Shown here in pieces: positions 43,906 to 52,803 of a stretch of 64,000 bases of DNA. The notes below the pieces were generated by a model. The model was not told where the DNA came from, did not search any database, and was given only the letters and a program-made list of their open reading frames with translations. The translations under genes were made by a program, and so were the position numbers. Source of the DNA: Ramlibacter sp. GTDB lineage: Bacteria; Pseudomonadota; Gammaproteobacteria; Burkholderiales; Burkholderiaceae_C. Numbering within the stretch: position 1 is the first letter of the stretch; every line of letters starts with the position of its first letter. The stretch covers positions 124,001 to 188,000 of the forward strand of contig JADJPY010000003.1 in the NCBI GenBank assembly GCA_016713005.1. The letters are read 5' to 3'.

Positions 43906-44232
43906 ATGCCTATTTACGCCTACAAATGCGCGTCCTGCGGGCACAGCAAGGACGTTCTGCAAAAGATTTCAGATGACCCGCTCGTAACCTGCCCTTCCTG
44001 TGGGAAGCCCGCATTTTCCAAGCAGATCACGGCGGCCGGATTCCAGCTCAAGGGCTCGGGTTGGTACGCCACGGATTTTCGCGGCGCAAGCCCGACTCCG
44101 GCGGCTGTACCGGGCGCGGAAGTAGCGAAGTCGGCTGACGTACCTTCCAAGGAAGGTGAACCCAAGGCTTCTTCCAGTCCCGTGCCGCCTGATCGGGTGG
44201 CTTCGCCGCAGACGGCCTCGACCGGCGAGTAG
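43906..44232 (+). CDS. FmdB-family zinc-ribbon protein
   Basis: A 108-residue protein with the N-terminal FmdB/CxxC_CxxC_SSSS-type zinc ribbon: MPIYAYKCASCGHSKDVLQK, then LVTCPSCGKPAFSKQITAAG. The C-terminal half (about residues 60-108) is low-complexity, rich in Pro, Ser and Ala. The function of this regulator-like family is unclear. It is 15 bases before the DUF502 gene, and both precede aspS in many betaproteobacteria. Confidence 0.88.
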   Translation: MPIYAYKCASCGHSKDVLQKISDDPLVTCPSCGKPAFSKQITAAGFQLKGSGWYATDFRGASPTPAAVPGAEVAKSADVPSKEGEPKASSSPVPPDRVASPQTASTGE

Positions 44233-44247
44233 CTCGCAGGACACGAC

Positions 44248-44892
44248 GTGAAACGACGCATTCAGCAGTATTTCATCACCGGTCTTCTGGTCTGGTTGCC
44301 GCTGGCCATTACCGTCTGGGTACTCCTCTGGCTGGTCGGGATGCTGGACAGCGTGTTCCTGCTTGTCCTTGGGGCTGCAGACTCCGTCATCCCGGGCATG
44401 CATGCATTGGCAGAAAAGCTGCGCGGAGTCCCTGGTCTGGGGGTGATCCTTGTTGGTATCGCAGTGTTCTTCACGGGCGTTTTCGTTACCAACATGTTTG
44501 GTCAATGGTGGGTGCGGCAGTGGGACAGGCTGTTTCAGCGCATTCCGGTGGTGCGCTCGATTTACACCGCCGTCAAACAGGTTGCCGATACCCTTTTTTC
44601 GGGGAGTGGGAAAGCCTTTTCCAAGGCGTTGCTCATTCAGTATCCCCGCCAGGGTGCCTGGACAATTGCTTTCCTGACTGGAAGCCCGGGTGGAGAAGTG
44701 GCCAAGCATCTCGTTGGTGAGTACGTCAGCGTGTACGTGCCGACCACACCCAACCCCACTTCGGGATTTTTTCTCATGGTTCCCCGGCAGGACGTGGTTG
44801 AACTTGCGATGTCGGTTGATGACGCACTCAAGTACATCATTTCGATGGGTGTCGTTGTTCCGGGTGGCCCGTCTGACCCAAACATCCAATAA
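44248..44892 (+). CDS. DUF502 membrane protein
   Basis: A 214-residue inner membrane protein, with two helices near the N-terminus (YFITGLLVWLPLAITVWVLL; LGVILVGIAVFFTGVFVTNM) and a soluble domain with RIPVVRSIYTAVKQVADTLF and PTTPNPTSGFFLMVPRQDV motifs typical of DUF502. The function is not known. It lies between the FmdB-like gene and aspS in the same direction. Confidence 0.9.
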   Translation: MKRRIQQYFITGLLVWLPLAITVWVLLWLVGMLDSVFLLVLGAADSVIPGMHALAEKLRGVPGLGVILVGIAVFFTGVFVTNMFGQWWVRQWDRLFQRIPVVRSIYTAVKQVADTLFSGSGKAFSKALLIQYPRQGAWTIAFLTGSPGGEVAKHLVGEYVSVYVPTTPNPTSGFFLMVPRQDVVELAMSVDDALKYIISMGVVVPGGPSDPNIQ

Positions 44893-44945
44893 CTCCGCAC
44901 GTCGGCTCAGGCCTGCGTGTCCCATAAGCTACGGAAGTATTCAAA

Positions 44946-46769
44946 ATGGCAATGCGCTCCCACTATTGTGGAACCGTTACGGAAGCTCTTCTGGGCCAGA
45001 CCGTCACACTCTGTGGCTGGGTCAACCGCCGTCGGGATCATGGTGGCGTGATTTTCGTCGATCTGCGTGACAGGGAAGGGTATGTACAGGTCGTCTGCGA
45101 CCCTGATCGACCGGAGATGTTCGCTATCGCCGAGGATTTGCGCAACGAGTTTTGCGTGCAGGTCAAGGGACTGGTGCGTGCACGTCCTGAAGGCACAACC
45201 AACGACGCCCTGAAGAGCGGCAGGATTGAAGTGTTGTGCCACGCACTGAAGGTGCTCAATCCGTCGGTCACCCCACCGTTCCAGCTGGACGACGACAACC
45301 TGAGCGAGACCACGCGTCTCACGCACCGGGTGCTGGACCTGCGTCGTCCCTATATGCAGAACAACCTGATGCTGCGATACAAGGTGGCCATGGAGGTGCG
45401 CAAGTTCCTGGACGCCAACGGGTTCATCGACATCGAAACGCCCATGCTCACCAAGAGCACGCCAGAAGGCGCGCGCGACTATCTGGTGCCCAGCCGTGTA
45501 CACGACGGCATGTTCTTTGCGCTGCCTCAGTCGCCCCAGTTGTTCAAGCAGTTGCTGATGGTGGCCGGCTACGACAGGTACTACCAGATCACCAAGTGTT
45601 TCCGGGATGAAGACCTGCGCGCCGACCGCCAGCCCGAGTTCACGCAGATCGATATCGAAACCTCGTTCCTGACCGAGGAAGAAATCCGCGAGATGTTCCA
45701 GGGGATGATCACCACCGTGTTCAGGAATACCATGGGCGTGGACCTGGGTGAGTTTCCCGTCATGACATACCAGGACGCAATGCAACTGTACGGCTCGGAC
45801 AAGCCCGACTTGCGCGTGAAGCTGCAGTTTGCCGAGTTGACCGACGTGATGGCCGATGTGGACTTCAAGGTTTTCTCAGGGGCGGCCAACATGAAGGGCG
45901 GTCGCGTGGTGGCGCTGCGTGTGCCCGGTGGCTCGCAGGAAAGCGGTGGCATCAGCCGCGGCGAGATCGATGCGTACACCGAGTTCGTCAAGATCTACGG
46001 AGCCAAGGGCCTGGCCTACATCCGTGTGAACGAGCTGGCCAAGGGCCGCGATGGCCTTCAGAGCCCCATCGTGAAGAACATCCATGACAAGGCGCTGGCA
46101 GCGGTGCTGGAGCGTACTGGCGCGCAGGACGGCGACCTGATTTTCTTCGGCGCTGACAAGGCCAAGATCGTCAACGACGCCATCGGCGCCTTGCGCATCA
46201 AGGTGGGCCACAGCGAGTTTGGCAAAAAGAATGGCCTGTTCGAAGCCGGCTGGCGCCCGTTGTGGGTGGTCGACTTCCCGATGTTCGAGTTCGACGAGGA
46301 AAACCAGCGTTACACAGCGGTGCACCATCCCTTCACTGCGCCGAAGGAAGGGCATGAAGACTGGATGGTGACTGCTCCTGAAAAGTGCATCTCCCAAGGC
46401 TATGACATGGTGCTGAACGGTTGGGAGATGGGGGGCGGATCGGTCCGTATCCATCGCGCCGATGTGCAGAGCAAGGTGTTTGACGCCCTGAAAATCGGCC
46501 CGGACGAAGCCCAGCTCAAGTTTGGCTTCCTGCTGGATGCCTTGCAGTACGGCGCACCACCTCACGGCGGCCTTGCCTTTGGTCTTGACCGCATCGTCAC
46601 GCTGATGACCGGCGCCGAGTCGATTCGCGACGTGATTGCTTTCCCCAAGACCCAGCGCGCCCAGTGCCTGCTGACGCAGGCGCCGAGCCCTGTGGACGAG
46701 AAACAGCTGCGCGAATTGCACATCCGGTTGCGCAACCCGGATGCGGCAGGCCTCAAGCAGGCAGGCTAG
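44946..46769 (+). CDS. aspS: Aspartyl-tRNA synthetase, probably non-discriminating
   Basis: A 607-residue class II synthetase of the bacterial type, with an OB-fold anticodon-binding domain, a catalytic core with the GAD insertion, and motif 3 GGLAFGLDRIVTLM. At the position that is Leu in the discriminating E. coli enzyme (RRRDLG), this protein has His (RRRDHGG, residue 32), as in the non-discriminating enzyme of Pseudomonas aeruginosa. Such enzymes also make Asp-tRNA(Asn), which GatCAB then amidates. This is inferred from one residue. Its 3' end overlaps the convergent DedA-like gene by 17 bases. Confidence 0.96.
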   Translation: MAMRSHYCGTVTEALLGQTVTLCGWVNRRRDHGGVIFVDLRDREGYVQVVCDPDRPEMFAIAEDLRNEFCVQVKGLVRARPEGTTNDALKSGRIEVLCHALKVLNPSVTPPFQLDDDNLSETTRLTHRVLDLRRPYMQNNLMLRYKVAMEVRKFLDANGFIDIETPMLTKSTPEGARDYLVPSRVHDGMFFALPQSPQLFKQLLMVAGYDRYYQITKCFRDEDLRADRQPEFTQIDIETSFLTEEEIREMFQGMITTVFRNTMGVDLGEFPVMTYQDAMQLYGSDKPDLRVKLQFAELTDVMADVDFKVFSGAANMKGGRVVALRVPGGSQESGGISRGEIDAYTEFVKIYGAKGLAYIRVNELAKGRDGLQSPIVKNIHDKALAAVLERTGAQDGDLIFFGADKAKIVNDAIGALRIKVGHSEFGKKNGLFEAGWRPLWVVDFPMFEFDEENQRYTAVHHPFTAPKEGHEDWMVTAPEKCISQGYDMVLNGWEMGGGSVRIHRADVQSKVFDALKIGPDEAQLKFGFLLDALQYGAPPHGGLAFGLDRIVTLMTGAESIRDVIAFPKTQRAQCLLTQAPSPVDEKQLRELHIRLRNPDAAGLKQAG

Positions 46770-47235
46770 CCGGGAAGACCTCCAGCAGCAGCCAGGTCAT
46801 CACCAGGTAGCGAAGGAACTTGCCTGCCAGCATGTAGCCCAGGCAGGGCCAGAACGGCATCTTGAGCCAGCCGGCCACGGCGCACAGCGGATCGCCTACT
46901 GCGGGAAGCCAAGCGAGAAGGCAGGCCTTCGGCCCCAGCTTCTCCAGCCAGGTCAATGCGCGCCCGTGCACAGCCGAGTGCACGTACTTGTCCACCACCT
47001 TGTGGGCGCCGAACCCCATCCACCAGTCCAGGGCGCCGCCCAATGTGTTCCCGGCCGTCGCCACCAGGATGGCTGGCCAGAACAGGGCCGGGTTCAGCCG
47101 GACCAGGCCAAACACGGCGGGCTCGGACCCCAGTGGCAGCAGGGTGGCCGAGACGAACGACACCACAAATACCGTGCTCAGGCCGAACTTCGGGAGAGCC
47201 AACAATTGCAGCAGGTGTTCGAGCCAGGCTTCCAT
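46753..47235 (-). CDS. YqaA/DedA-like small membrane protein
   Basis: A 160-residue inner membrane protein with about four helices, similar to E. coli YqaA and the DedA (SNARE-associated) family. Features are VVSFVSATLLPLGSEPAV, ATAGNTLGGALDWWMGFGA and WLPAVGDPLCAVAGWLKM. The start MEAWLEHLLQ (47235) was selected because the upstream in-frame part overlaps the dusB promoter. DedA relatives are implicated in lipid transport and membrane potential; the role of YqaA is unclear. Confidence 0.85.
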   Translation of the reverse strand: MEAWLEHLLQLLALPKFGLSTVFVVSFVSATLLPLGSEPAVFGLVRLNPALFWPAILVATAGNTLGGALDWWMGFGAHKVVDKYVHSAVHGRALTWLEKLGPKACLLAWLPAVGDPLCAVAGWLKMPFWPCLGYMLAGKFLRYLVMTWLLLEVFPASLPA

Positions 47236-47312
47236 GGGTGGGGCTGAGTATAGGCAGGGCCCCGCGAAGCAATCCGCGTCTACACATTTCAATTGCTGAA
47301 ATTTTGGGCAGC

Positions 47313-47318
47313 TACAAT
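47313..47318 (+). promoter_or_regulatory. -10 element upstream of dusB
   Basis: TACAAT lies 39 bases before the dusB ATG. A strong -35 is not visible. It probably drives the dusB-fis-purH operon; the gap is about 120 bases, between the divergent DedA-like gene and dusB. Confidence 0.4.
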
Positions 47319-47357
47319 CGTGCCTCATTTTTCAGCAGACCGAAGCTTCAACGCCAC

Positions 47358-48404
47358 ATGCACATCGGCCCGTATTTTCTGGCGAACAACCTGTTTGTTG
47401 CACCGATGGCGGGCGTGACGGACCGACCCTTTCGCCAATTGTGCAAGAGCTTGGGTGCAGGCTATGCGGTCAGTGAGATGGTGACTTCGCGCCGGGAGCT
47501 CTGGAACAGCCTCAAGACATCGCGCCGCGCCGACCATGCGGGAGAGTCCGGGCCGATTGCTGTCCAGATTGCCGGAACTGACGCGGTGATGATGGCCGAA
47601 GCCGCTGCCTACAACATTGACCGCGGCGCCCAGATCATCGACATCAACATGGGTTGCCCTGCCAAGAAGGTCTGCAACAAATGGGCGGGATCTGCGCTGA
47701 TGCAGGACGAGGCACTCGCATTGCGGATTGTGCAGGCTGTGGTGGCCACCTGTGCGCCGCGCGGAGTGCCGGTCACACTCAAGATGCGCACCGGTTGGAA
47801 CTCGGAGAACAGGAGCGCGGTGACGCTGGCGCGGGCCTTCGAATCCGCTGGCGTCCAGATGTTGACTGTGCATGGCCGTACCCGCGAGCAGGGATACAAA
47901 GGACATGCCGAATATGAGACGGTTGCCGCAGTCAAGGCCGCGGTGAACGTTCCTGTGGTGGCCAACGGAGACATCAATACGCCTCAACGGGCGCGCGACG
48001 TACTCGCCCTCACGGGGGCCGATGCGTTGATGATCGGACGTTCTGCACAGGGTCGTCCGTGGATCTTCCGCGAAGTTCAGCACTTCCTGGCCACGGGCAA
48101 GGTTCAGGCGCCGCCGCTCGTGGCCGAGGTGCGTCGCTTGCTGCTGGATCACCTGCAGGATCACTACGCACTGTATGGCGAATTCACCGGCGTGCGCAGT
48201 GCCCGAAAGCACATAGCCTGGTACGTCAAGGCGCTTCCCGGCGCCGGGGATTTCCTCGCCGCCATGAACAGGATCGAGGACAGCGATGCCCAGTGGCAGG
48301 CTGTAGCAGGCTATTTTGAAGAATTGGCCCAATCGATGGATCGCATGCCTGCTGCCGTGGCCGCAGGCGAGGACTTGGACGAAACGGTGGAAGCAACGGC
48401 ATGA
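47358..48404 (+). CDS. dusB: tRNA-dihydrouridine synthase B
   Basis: A 348-residue FMN enzyme that reduces uridine to dihydrouridine in the tRNA D-loop. Motifs are APMAGVTDRPFRQLCKSLGAG, DINMGCPAKKVCNKWAGSALM (with the catalytic Cys), VTLKMRTGW, TVHGRTREQGYKG and ADALMIGRSAQGRPWIF. The start MHIGPYFLANNL (47358) fits the family, and longer in-frame versions run back into the divergent gene. The stop overlaps the fis start by four bases, as in the E. coli dusB-fis operon. Confidence 0.96.
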   Translation: MHIGPYFLANNLFVAPMAGVTDRPFRQLCKSLGAGYAVSEMVTSRRELWNSLKTSRRADHAGESGPIAVQIAGTDAVMMAEAAAYNIDRGAQIIDINMGCPAKKVCNKWAGSALMQDEALALRIVQAVVATCAPRGVPVTLKMRTGWNSENRSAVTLARAFESAGVQMLTVHGRTREQGYKGHAEYETVAAVKAAVNVPVVANGDINTPQRARDVLALTGADALMIGRSAQGRPWIFREVQHFLATGKVQAPPLVAEVRRLLLDHLQDHYALYGEFTGVRSARKHIAWYVKALPGAGDFLAAMNRIEDSDAQWQAVAGYFEELAQSMDRMPAAVAAGEDLDETVEATA

Positions 48405-48637
48405 GCAAGAAGCAGATAGAAGAATGTGTGCGCGCCAGCCTTGAGGGGTACTTCAAGGACTTGCGCGGCACCGAACCCGATGGCATGTACGAGATGCTGG
48501 TCAGGGTCGTCGAAAAGCCCTTGCTGGAGGTCGTGATGGCAAGAGCCGAGAACAACCAGTCCAAGGCTGCCGAATGGCTGGGCCTGAATCGCAATACCTT
48601 GCGCAAGAAACTCGTTGAACACAAACTCATCAAATGA
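48401..48637 (+). CDS. fis: Nucleoid-associated protein of the Fis family
   Basis: A 78-residue DNA-binding protein. The helix-turn-helix region is NNQSKAAEWLGLNRNTLRKKL, nearly identical in pattern to Fis. It is shorter than E. coli Fis (98 residues) by the flexible N-terminal beta-hairpin that mediates Hin/Gin recombinase contact; this short form is usual in betaproteobacteria. The gene overlaps both dusB (ATGA) and purH (ATGA), so the three genes are coupled. Confidence 0.93.
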   Translation: MSKKQIEECVRASLEGYFKDLRGTEPDGMYEMLVRVVEKPLLEVVMARAENNQSKAAEWLGLNRNTLRKKLVEHKLIK

Positions 48638-50205
48638 TCGCACTCATTTCCGTCTCCGACAAGACCGGCGTCGTTGAACTTGCCCGAGCCCTGCATGAAT
48701 TGGGCGTGAAGCTCATCTCCACAGGAGGGACTGCCAAACTGCTTGCCGAGCAGGGCCTCCCCGTCACCGAGGTTGCCGAGGTAACCGGCTTCCCGGAGAT
48801 GCTGGACGGTCGCGTCAAGACCCTGCACCCGATGGTGCATGGTGGCCTGCTGGCACGGCGCGATGTGCCCGCACACATGGAAGCCTTGCAAGCGCACGGC
48901 ATCGACACCATTGACCTGCTGGTGGTGAATCTCTACCCGTTTGAGGCCACCGTGGCCAGGGCGGGGTGCACTCTGGAAGACGCGATCGAGAACATCGACA
49001 TCGGCGGTCCGGCCATGGTGCGCAGCGCCGCCAAGAACTGGAAGGACGTGGGCGTGCTGACCGACGCGTCGCAGTACGCTGGCGTGGTGGAGGAACTCAA
49101 GACTGCGGGCAAGCTCAGTGACAGGACGAAGTTCGCGCTGTCCGTGGCGGCCTTCAACCGCATCAGCAACTATGACGGGGCCATCAGCGATTACCTGTCG
49201 CGCATCCAGGAGGATGGAACGCAAGTCCTCTTTGGCGGCCAGGCCAACGGCCGCTTCGTGAAGCTGCAGGACCTGCGCTATGGCGAGAACCCGCACCAGC
49301 AGGCCGCGTTCTACCGCGACCTGCACCCGGCGCCCGGCTCGCTGGTCACCGCCAGACAGTTGCAGGGCAAGGAGCTCAGCTACAACAACATCGCCGATGC
49401 CGACGCGGCCTGGGAATGCGTGAAAGGCTTTGAAACTGCAGCCTGCGTGATCGTCAAGCACGCCAACCCCTGCGGCGTGGCCATAGGCAAGGATTCGCTG
49501 GAGGCCTACAGCAAGGCCTTCAAGACCGACCCGACTTCGGCCTTTGGCGGCATCATCGCCCTGAACCGCACGCTGGACGGCGCTGCCGCGCAAGCCATCA
49601 GCCAGCAGTTCGTCGAGGTGTTGATGGCTCCCGCCTTCACCGCCGAGGCGCTGGAGGTGTTCAAGACCAAGGTCAATGTGCGAATCCTGCAGATCGACCT
49701 GCCCCAGGGTGGCAACACCGACTGGGAAAACGGCCGAAACCTCATGGACATCAAGCGCATCGGTTCAGGATTGCTGATGCAGACGGCGGACAACCGGGTG
49801 CTGACGCTCGCTGACCTCAAGGTCGTGACGAAGAAATCCCCCACGGCGGGCGAACTGGAGGACCTGTTGTTTGCCTGGAAGGTGGCCAAATACGTGAAGT
49901 CCAACGCCATCGTTTTTTGCAAGGATGGCATGACCATGGGCGTGGGGGCCGGCCAGATGAGCCGCCTTGACTCCGCCCGCATCGCCGGCATCAAGGCCGG
50001 GCATGCAGGCCTTTCGCTCAAGGGAACGGTGGTTGCGAGCGACGCCTTCTTCCCGTTCCGTGACGGACTGGACGTGGTGGTGGATGCGGGCGCCAGCTGC
50101 GTGATCCAGCCCGGCGGCTCCATGCGCGACCAGGAGGTGATCGACGCGGCCGACGAGCGCGGCGTCGCCATGGTCTTCAGCGGCGTGCGCCATTTCCGGC
50201 ATTGA
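48634..50205 (+). CDS. purH: Bifunctional AICAR transformylase/IMP cyclohydrolase
   Basis: A 523-residue enzyme that performs the last two steps of purine synthesis. The N-terminal MGS-like cyclohydrolase domain starts MIALISVSDKTGVVELARAL and has ISTGGTAKLLAEQGL and GRVKTLHPMVHGGLL. The transformylase domain includes LRYGENPHQQAAFYR, VIVKHANPCGVAIG and the end DAGASCVIQPGGSMRDQEVIDAADE-type segment. The start overlaps fis. It converges on hemL, with dispersed repeat C in between. Confidence 0.98.
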   Translation: MIALISVSDKTGVVELARALHELGVKLISTGGTAKLLAEQGLPVTEVAEVTGFPEMLDGRVKTLHPMVHGGLLARRDVPAHMEALQAHGIDTIDLLVVNLYPFEATVARAGCTLEDAIENIDIGGPAMVRSAAKNWKDVGVLTDASQYAGVVEELKTAGKLSDRTKFALSVAAFNRISNYDGAISDYLSRIQEDGTQVLFGGQANGRFVKLQDLRYGENPHQQAAFYRDLHPAPGSLVTARQLQGKELSYNNIADADAAWECVKGFETAACVIVKHANPCGVAIGKDSLEAYSKAFKTDPTSAFGGIIALNRTLDGAAAQAISQQFVEVLMAPAFTAEALEVFKTKVNVRILQIDLPQGGNTDWENGRNLMDIKRIGSGLLMQTADNRVLTLADLKVVTKKSPTAGELEDLLFAWKVAKYVKSNAIVFCKDGMTMGVGAGQMSRLDSARIAGIKAGHAGLSLKGTVVASDAFFPFRDGLDVVVDAGASCVIQPGGSMRDQEVIDAADERGVAMVFSGVRHFRH

Positions 50206-50221
50206 TGTCATGTGCCGCCTG

Positions 50222-50286
50222 CTTTTAAGGAAAAAACCGGCTGTAGCCCGCATGGGCGCTTGCTGATCCGCTACTGAATTTATAGC
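50222..50286 (-). repeat. Dispersed repeat copy C (hairpin-box element)
   Basis: Read on the minus strand: hairpin GCTATAAATTCAGTAGC (50286-50270), 20-nt spacer, box GGGCTACAGCC (50249-50239) and a T-rich tail with TTAAAA. The hemL stop codon TAA (50282-50280) lies inside the hairpin. The purH stop is 16 bases from the other end, so the element occupies the convergent intergenic gap and may serve as terminator for either gene. Confidence 0.75.
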
Positions 50287-51584
50287 AAACGGAAGACGTC
50301 CCGTGCTGCCGACACGGTTTCCGCGATATCGGCGTCGCTGTGCGCGCTGCTCACAAACCCAGCTTCATACAGTGCAGGTGCGATGTAGATGCCGCGGTCC
50401 AGCAGGCCGTGGAACAGCGTGTTGAACCGGCTGCCGTCGCTCTTCATCACCGCCGGATAGTTCTGCGGCAGCGCGGCCAGCAGGAAAAAGCCGAACATGC
50501 CGCCTTCGCAGTCGGCGCTGAAGGGCACGCCGGCGGACAGCGCAGCGGTCTTGAGGCCATCGACCAGCGAGCAGGTCTGGGCGGACAGCGCCTCAAAAAA
50601 GCCGGGCTTGCGGATCTCGCGCAGAGTGGCCAGGCCGCAGGCAGTGGCCACGGGGTTGCCCGACAGCGTGCCCGCCTGGTACACGGGGCCCAGTGGCGCG
50701 AGCTGTTCCATCACCGCGCGCGAGCCGCCGAACGCTGCCAAGGGCATCCCGCCACCAATCACCTTGCCCAGCACCGTGATGTCGGGGCGAAAGCCGGGCA
50801 GGGCCCTGGCATAGACACTTTGCGCGCCGCCCAGTGCGACGCGAAAACCGGTCATCACCTCGTCAAAAGCCAGCAGCGCCCCGTGGCGGGTGCACAGCTC
50901 GCGACAGCGTTGCATGAACGGCACGCTGGCCCTGACGAAATTCATGTTGCCTGCGATCGGCTCGATCATCAGGCACGCAATATCGGGACCGTGCAGCTCA
51001 AACGCTTCTTCCAGCTGCGCCTCATTGTTGTACTCGAGCACCAGCGTGTGCTGCACCACTTCGGGCGGCACGCCCGCACTCGTTGGATTGCCGAACGTGG
51101 CCAGCCCCGAGCCGGCCTTGACCAGCAGGGCGTCGGCATGACCGTGATAGCACCCCTCAAACTTGATCAGCTTGCTGCGACCCGTCGCACCGCGCGCGAG
51201 ACGGATCGCGCTCATCGCGGCCTCGGTACCCGAACTGACCAGCCGCACCATCTCCATGGACGGCACCAGATCCAGGATTTCCTCGGCCAGCTCGACTTCG
51301 CGTTCGGTGGGCGCACCGAACGAAAAGCCTTCGAGTACGGCCTTTTGCACGGCTTCCACCACGGCGGGATGGCCGTGGCCCAGGATCATCGGTCCCCAGG
51401 AACCGATGTAGTCAATATGGCGCTTGCCGTTGGCATCCCAAAAGTACGCGCCCTGCGCGCGCTGCACAAAGCGCGGCGTGCCGCCCACCGCCCGGAACGC
51501 CCGAACGGGGGAATTTACGCCGCCGGGAATGGTCTTGCGGGCCCGGTCGAAGAGCTGCTGGTTGCGGTCAGTGCTTGGTGTCAT
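50280..51584 (-). CDS. hemL: Glutamate-1-semialdehyde 2,1-aminomutase
   Basis: A 434-residue PLP-dependent enzyme that turns glutamate-1-semialdehyde into 5-aminolevulinate, completing with HemA (23.9-25.2 kb) the C5 haem route. It shows IPGGVNSPVRAFRAVGG, EVMTGFRVALGGAQ, and the PLP-lysine motif TVLGKVIGGGMPLAAFGG. The ATG at 51584 is chosen over a TTG at 51599. Its 5' end overlaps thiD by 17 bases. The last codons and stop lie in dispersed repeat C. Confidence 0.96.
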   Translation of the reverse strand: MTPSTDRNQQLFDRARKTIPGGVNSPVRAFRAVGGTPRFVQRAQGAYFWDANGKRHIDYIGSWGPMILGHGHPAVVEAVQKAVLEGFSFGAPTEREVELAEEILDLVPSMEMVRLVSSGTEAAMSAIRLARGATGRSKLIKFEGCYHGHADALLVKAGSGLATFGNPTSAGVPPEVVQHTLVLEYNNEAQLEEAFELHGPDIACLMIEPIAGNMNFVRASVPFMQRCRELCTRHGALLAFDEVMTGFRVALGGAQSVYARALPGFRPDITVLGKVIGGGMPLAAFGGSRAVMEQLAPLGPVYQAGTLSGNPVATACGLATLREIRKPGFFEALSAQTCSLVDGLKTAALSAGVPFSADCEGGMFGFFLLAALPQNYPAVMKSDGSRFNTLFHGLLDRGIYIAPALYEAGFVSSAHSDADIAETVSAARDVFRLL

Positions 51585-52494
51585 GGGGTGGCATTTCAAA
51601 GCCCGGAATTGCCGGACTGGTGTCGTCGTCTTCGCCGGGCTCTGGCTGCGCCCAGAACAGGCGATCGGGGATCACGTGACCCATGCCCGGACGAAAGCCG
51701 TTGTCCAGGCATCGGTCTAGGTAGCTCAGTGCCTCGCTGGCGGCAGCGCCGAGGTCGTTGCCGCACGCCACCAGCGCTGCCAATGCAGCCGACAGCGTGT
51801 CGCCTGCGCCCGTGAACACAGCCTCGAACCGCTCAAACTTTTCGCTGCACAACACCGTTTGTGGGGTGGCCAATGTGTTCTCCACGAACTGGTCGGGCGC
51901 GACGGCCCCGGTCACCAGGGTGTAAGGGACTCCCAGCACAGCAGCTGCCCGGGCAATGTCGCGCGCACCCGGGGGACGTTCGCTTTCCCAATCCGGGAGC
52001 AGCCAGCGCCACAAGGTACTGTGGTTGCCTACCAACACCGTGGTTTGCGGAAGCAGGAGCTCACGAAAAGCGTCCAGATAGATGTCGATCCGGCTCTCGT
52101 CCCACCAGGACAGGTTGGGCATGTAGGCAATGAGGGGCAGCTCGGCGTAATCAGACGCGATTTCCGCCACGGCACTGATGTTTTCGGCGGTTCCGAGAAA
52201 ACCCACCTTGATGGCCGCCACAGGGACATCTTCCAGCACGCACCGCGCCTGCTCCGTCACGGCTTCCTCGTCGAGGGAAAAGTGGTCCAGGATCTCGGCC
52301 GTATCGCGCACATAGGTTCCGGTCGCAATGGGCAGGGCATGCGCACCTACCGATGCGACAGCCAGCGCGTCGCCCCCGAGGCCGCCCGCGCCGCTGGGGT
52401 CATTGGAATTGAAAATGGCAACGCAGGGAGGGGACGACTCCGTATCGGTCTCGGAGCTTGCGGAGGCGGCGTCTGGGGGATGAGGGTTTGCCAT
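51568..52494 (-). CDS. thiD: Hydroxymethylpyrimidine/phosphomethylpyrimidine kinase
   Basis: A 308-residue ribokinase-fold enzyme of thiamine synthesis that phosphorylates HMP and HMP-P. Family features are IFNSNDPSGAGGLGGDALAV near residue 27, IKVGFLGTAENI, and the catalytic GAGDTLSAALAALVA. The N-terminal 25 residues are Ser/Pro-rich and not conserved. It is longer than the E. coli protein by that extension and by a C-terminal tail ending MPPHDTKH. No TPP riboswitch is apparent upstream. It is divergent from the rubredoxin gene. Confidence 0.88.
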   Translation of the reverse strand: MANPHPPDAASASSETDTESSPPCVAIFNSNDPSGAGGLGGDALAVASVGAHALPIATGTYVRDTAEILDHFSLDEEAVTEQARCVLEDVPVAAIKVGFLGTAENISAVAEIASDYAELPLIAYMPNLSWWDESRIDIYLDAFRELLLPQTTVLVGNHSTLWRWLLPDWESERPPGARDIARAAAVLGVPYTLVTGAVAPDQFVENTLATPQTVLCSEKFERFEAVFTGAGDTLSAALAALVACGNDLGAAASEALSYLDRCLDNGFRPGMGHVIPDRLFWAQPEPGEDDDTSPAIPGFEMPPHDTKH

Positions 52495-52539
52495 AGGCTG
52501 TTGCCCGGCGCTGCGCGGCTGGGACTTGAGCGGCGTAGC

Positions 52540-52545
52540 TACAAT
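52540..52545 (+). promoter_or_regulatory. -10 element upstream of rubredoxin and pil-chp genes
   Basis: TACAAT lies 32 bases before the GTG of the rubredoxin gene, in the 82-base gap shared with the divergent thiD. No good -35 is visible at 17 bases. Confidence 0.35.
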
Positions 52546-52576
52546 CGTTGCATTCTATTCGAAGGCCCCTTAAGCT

Positions 52577-52750
52577 GTGACTGCGAACAAAACTTGGATG
52601 TGTCTGATTTGTGGCTGGATTTACGACGAGGCGACAGGGGCCCCCGAGCATGGCATTTCCCCCGGGACCGCCTGGGACCAGGTTCCCATGAACTGGACCT
52701 GCCCTGAATGCGGCGCCCGCAAGGAAGACTTTGAGATGGTCCAGATCTAG
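52577..52750 (+). CDS. Rubredoxin
   Basis: A 57-residue electron carrier with one iron bound by four Cys. CLICGWIYDEATG supplies the first pair and CPECGARKEDF the second; the central segment GTAWDQVPMNWTCPEC is canonical. The start is probably the GTG at 52577 (TANKTWMCLICG), preceded by a weak AAGG; the first ATG lies right before the first Cys and would leave too short a protein. It is followed by pilG in the same direction after 53 bases. Rubredoxins pass electrons to various oxygenases or reductases; the partner is unknown. Confidence 0.93.
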   Translation: MTANKTWMCLICGWIYDEATGAPEHGISPGTAWDQVPMNWTCPECGARKEDFEMVQI

Positions 52751-52803
52751 GTCGGTGCAATGTCTCGGGACGTGCGGCAAGAGGGGCAGCAGGAGCAGCG
52801 GCA

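Noticed and set aside
52495..52576. TPP riboswitch upstream of thiD
   Set aside because: The gap is only 82 bases, shared with the rubredoxin promoter, and no THI-box-like sequence is visible.
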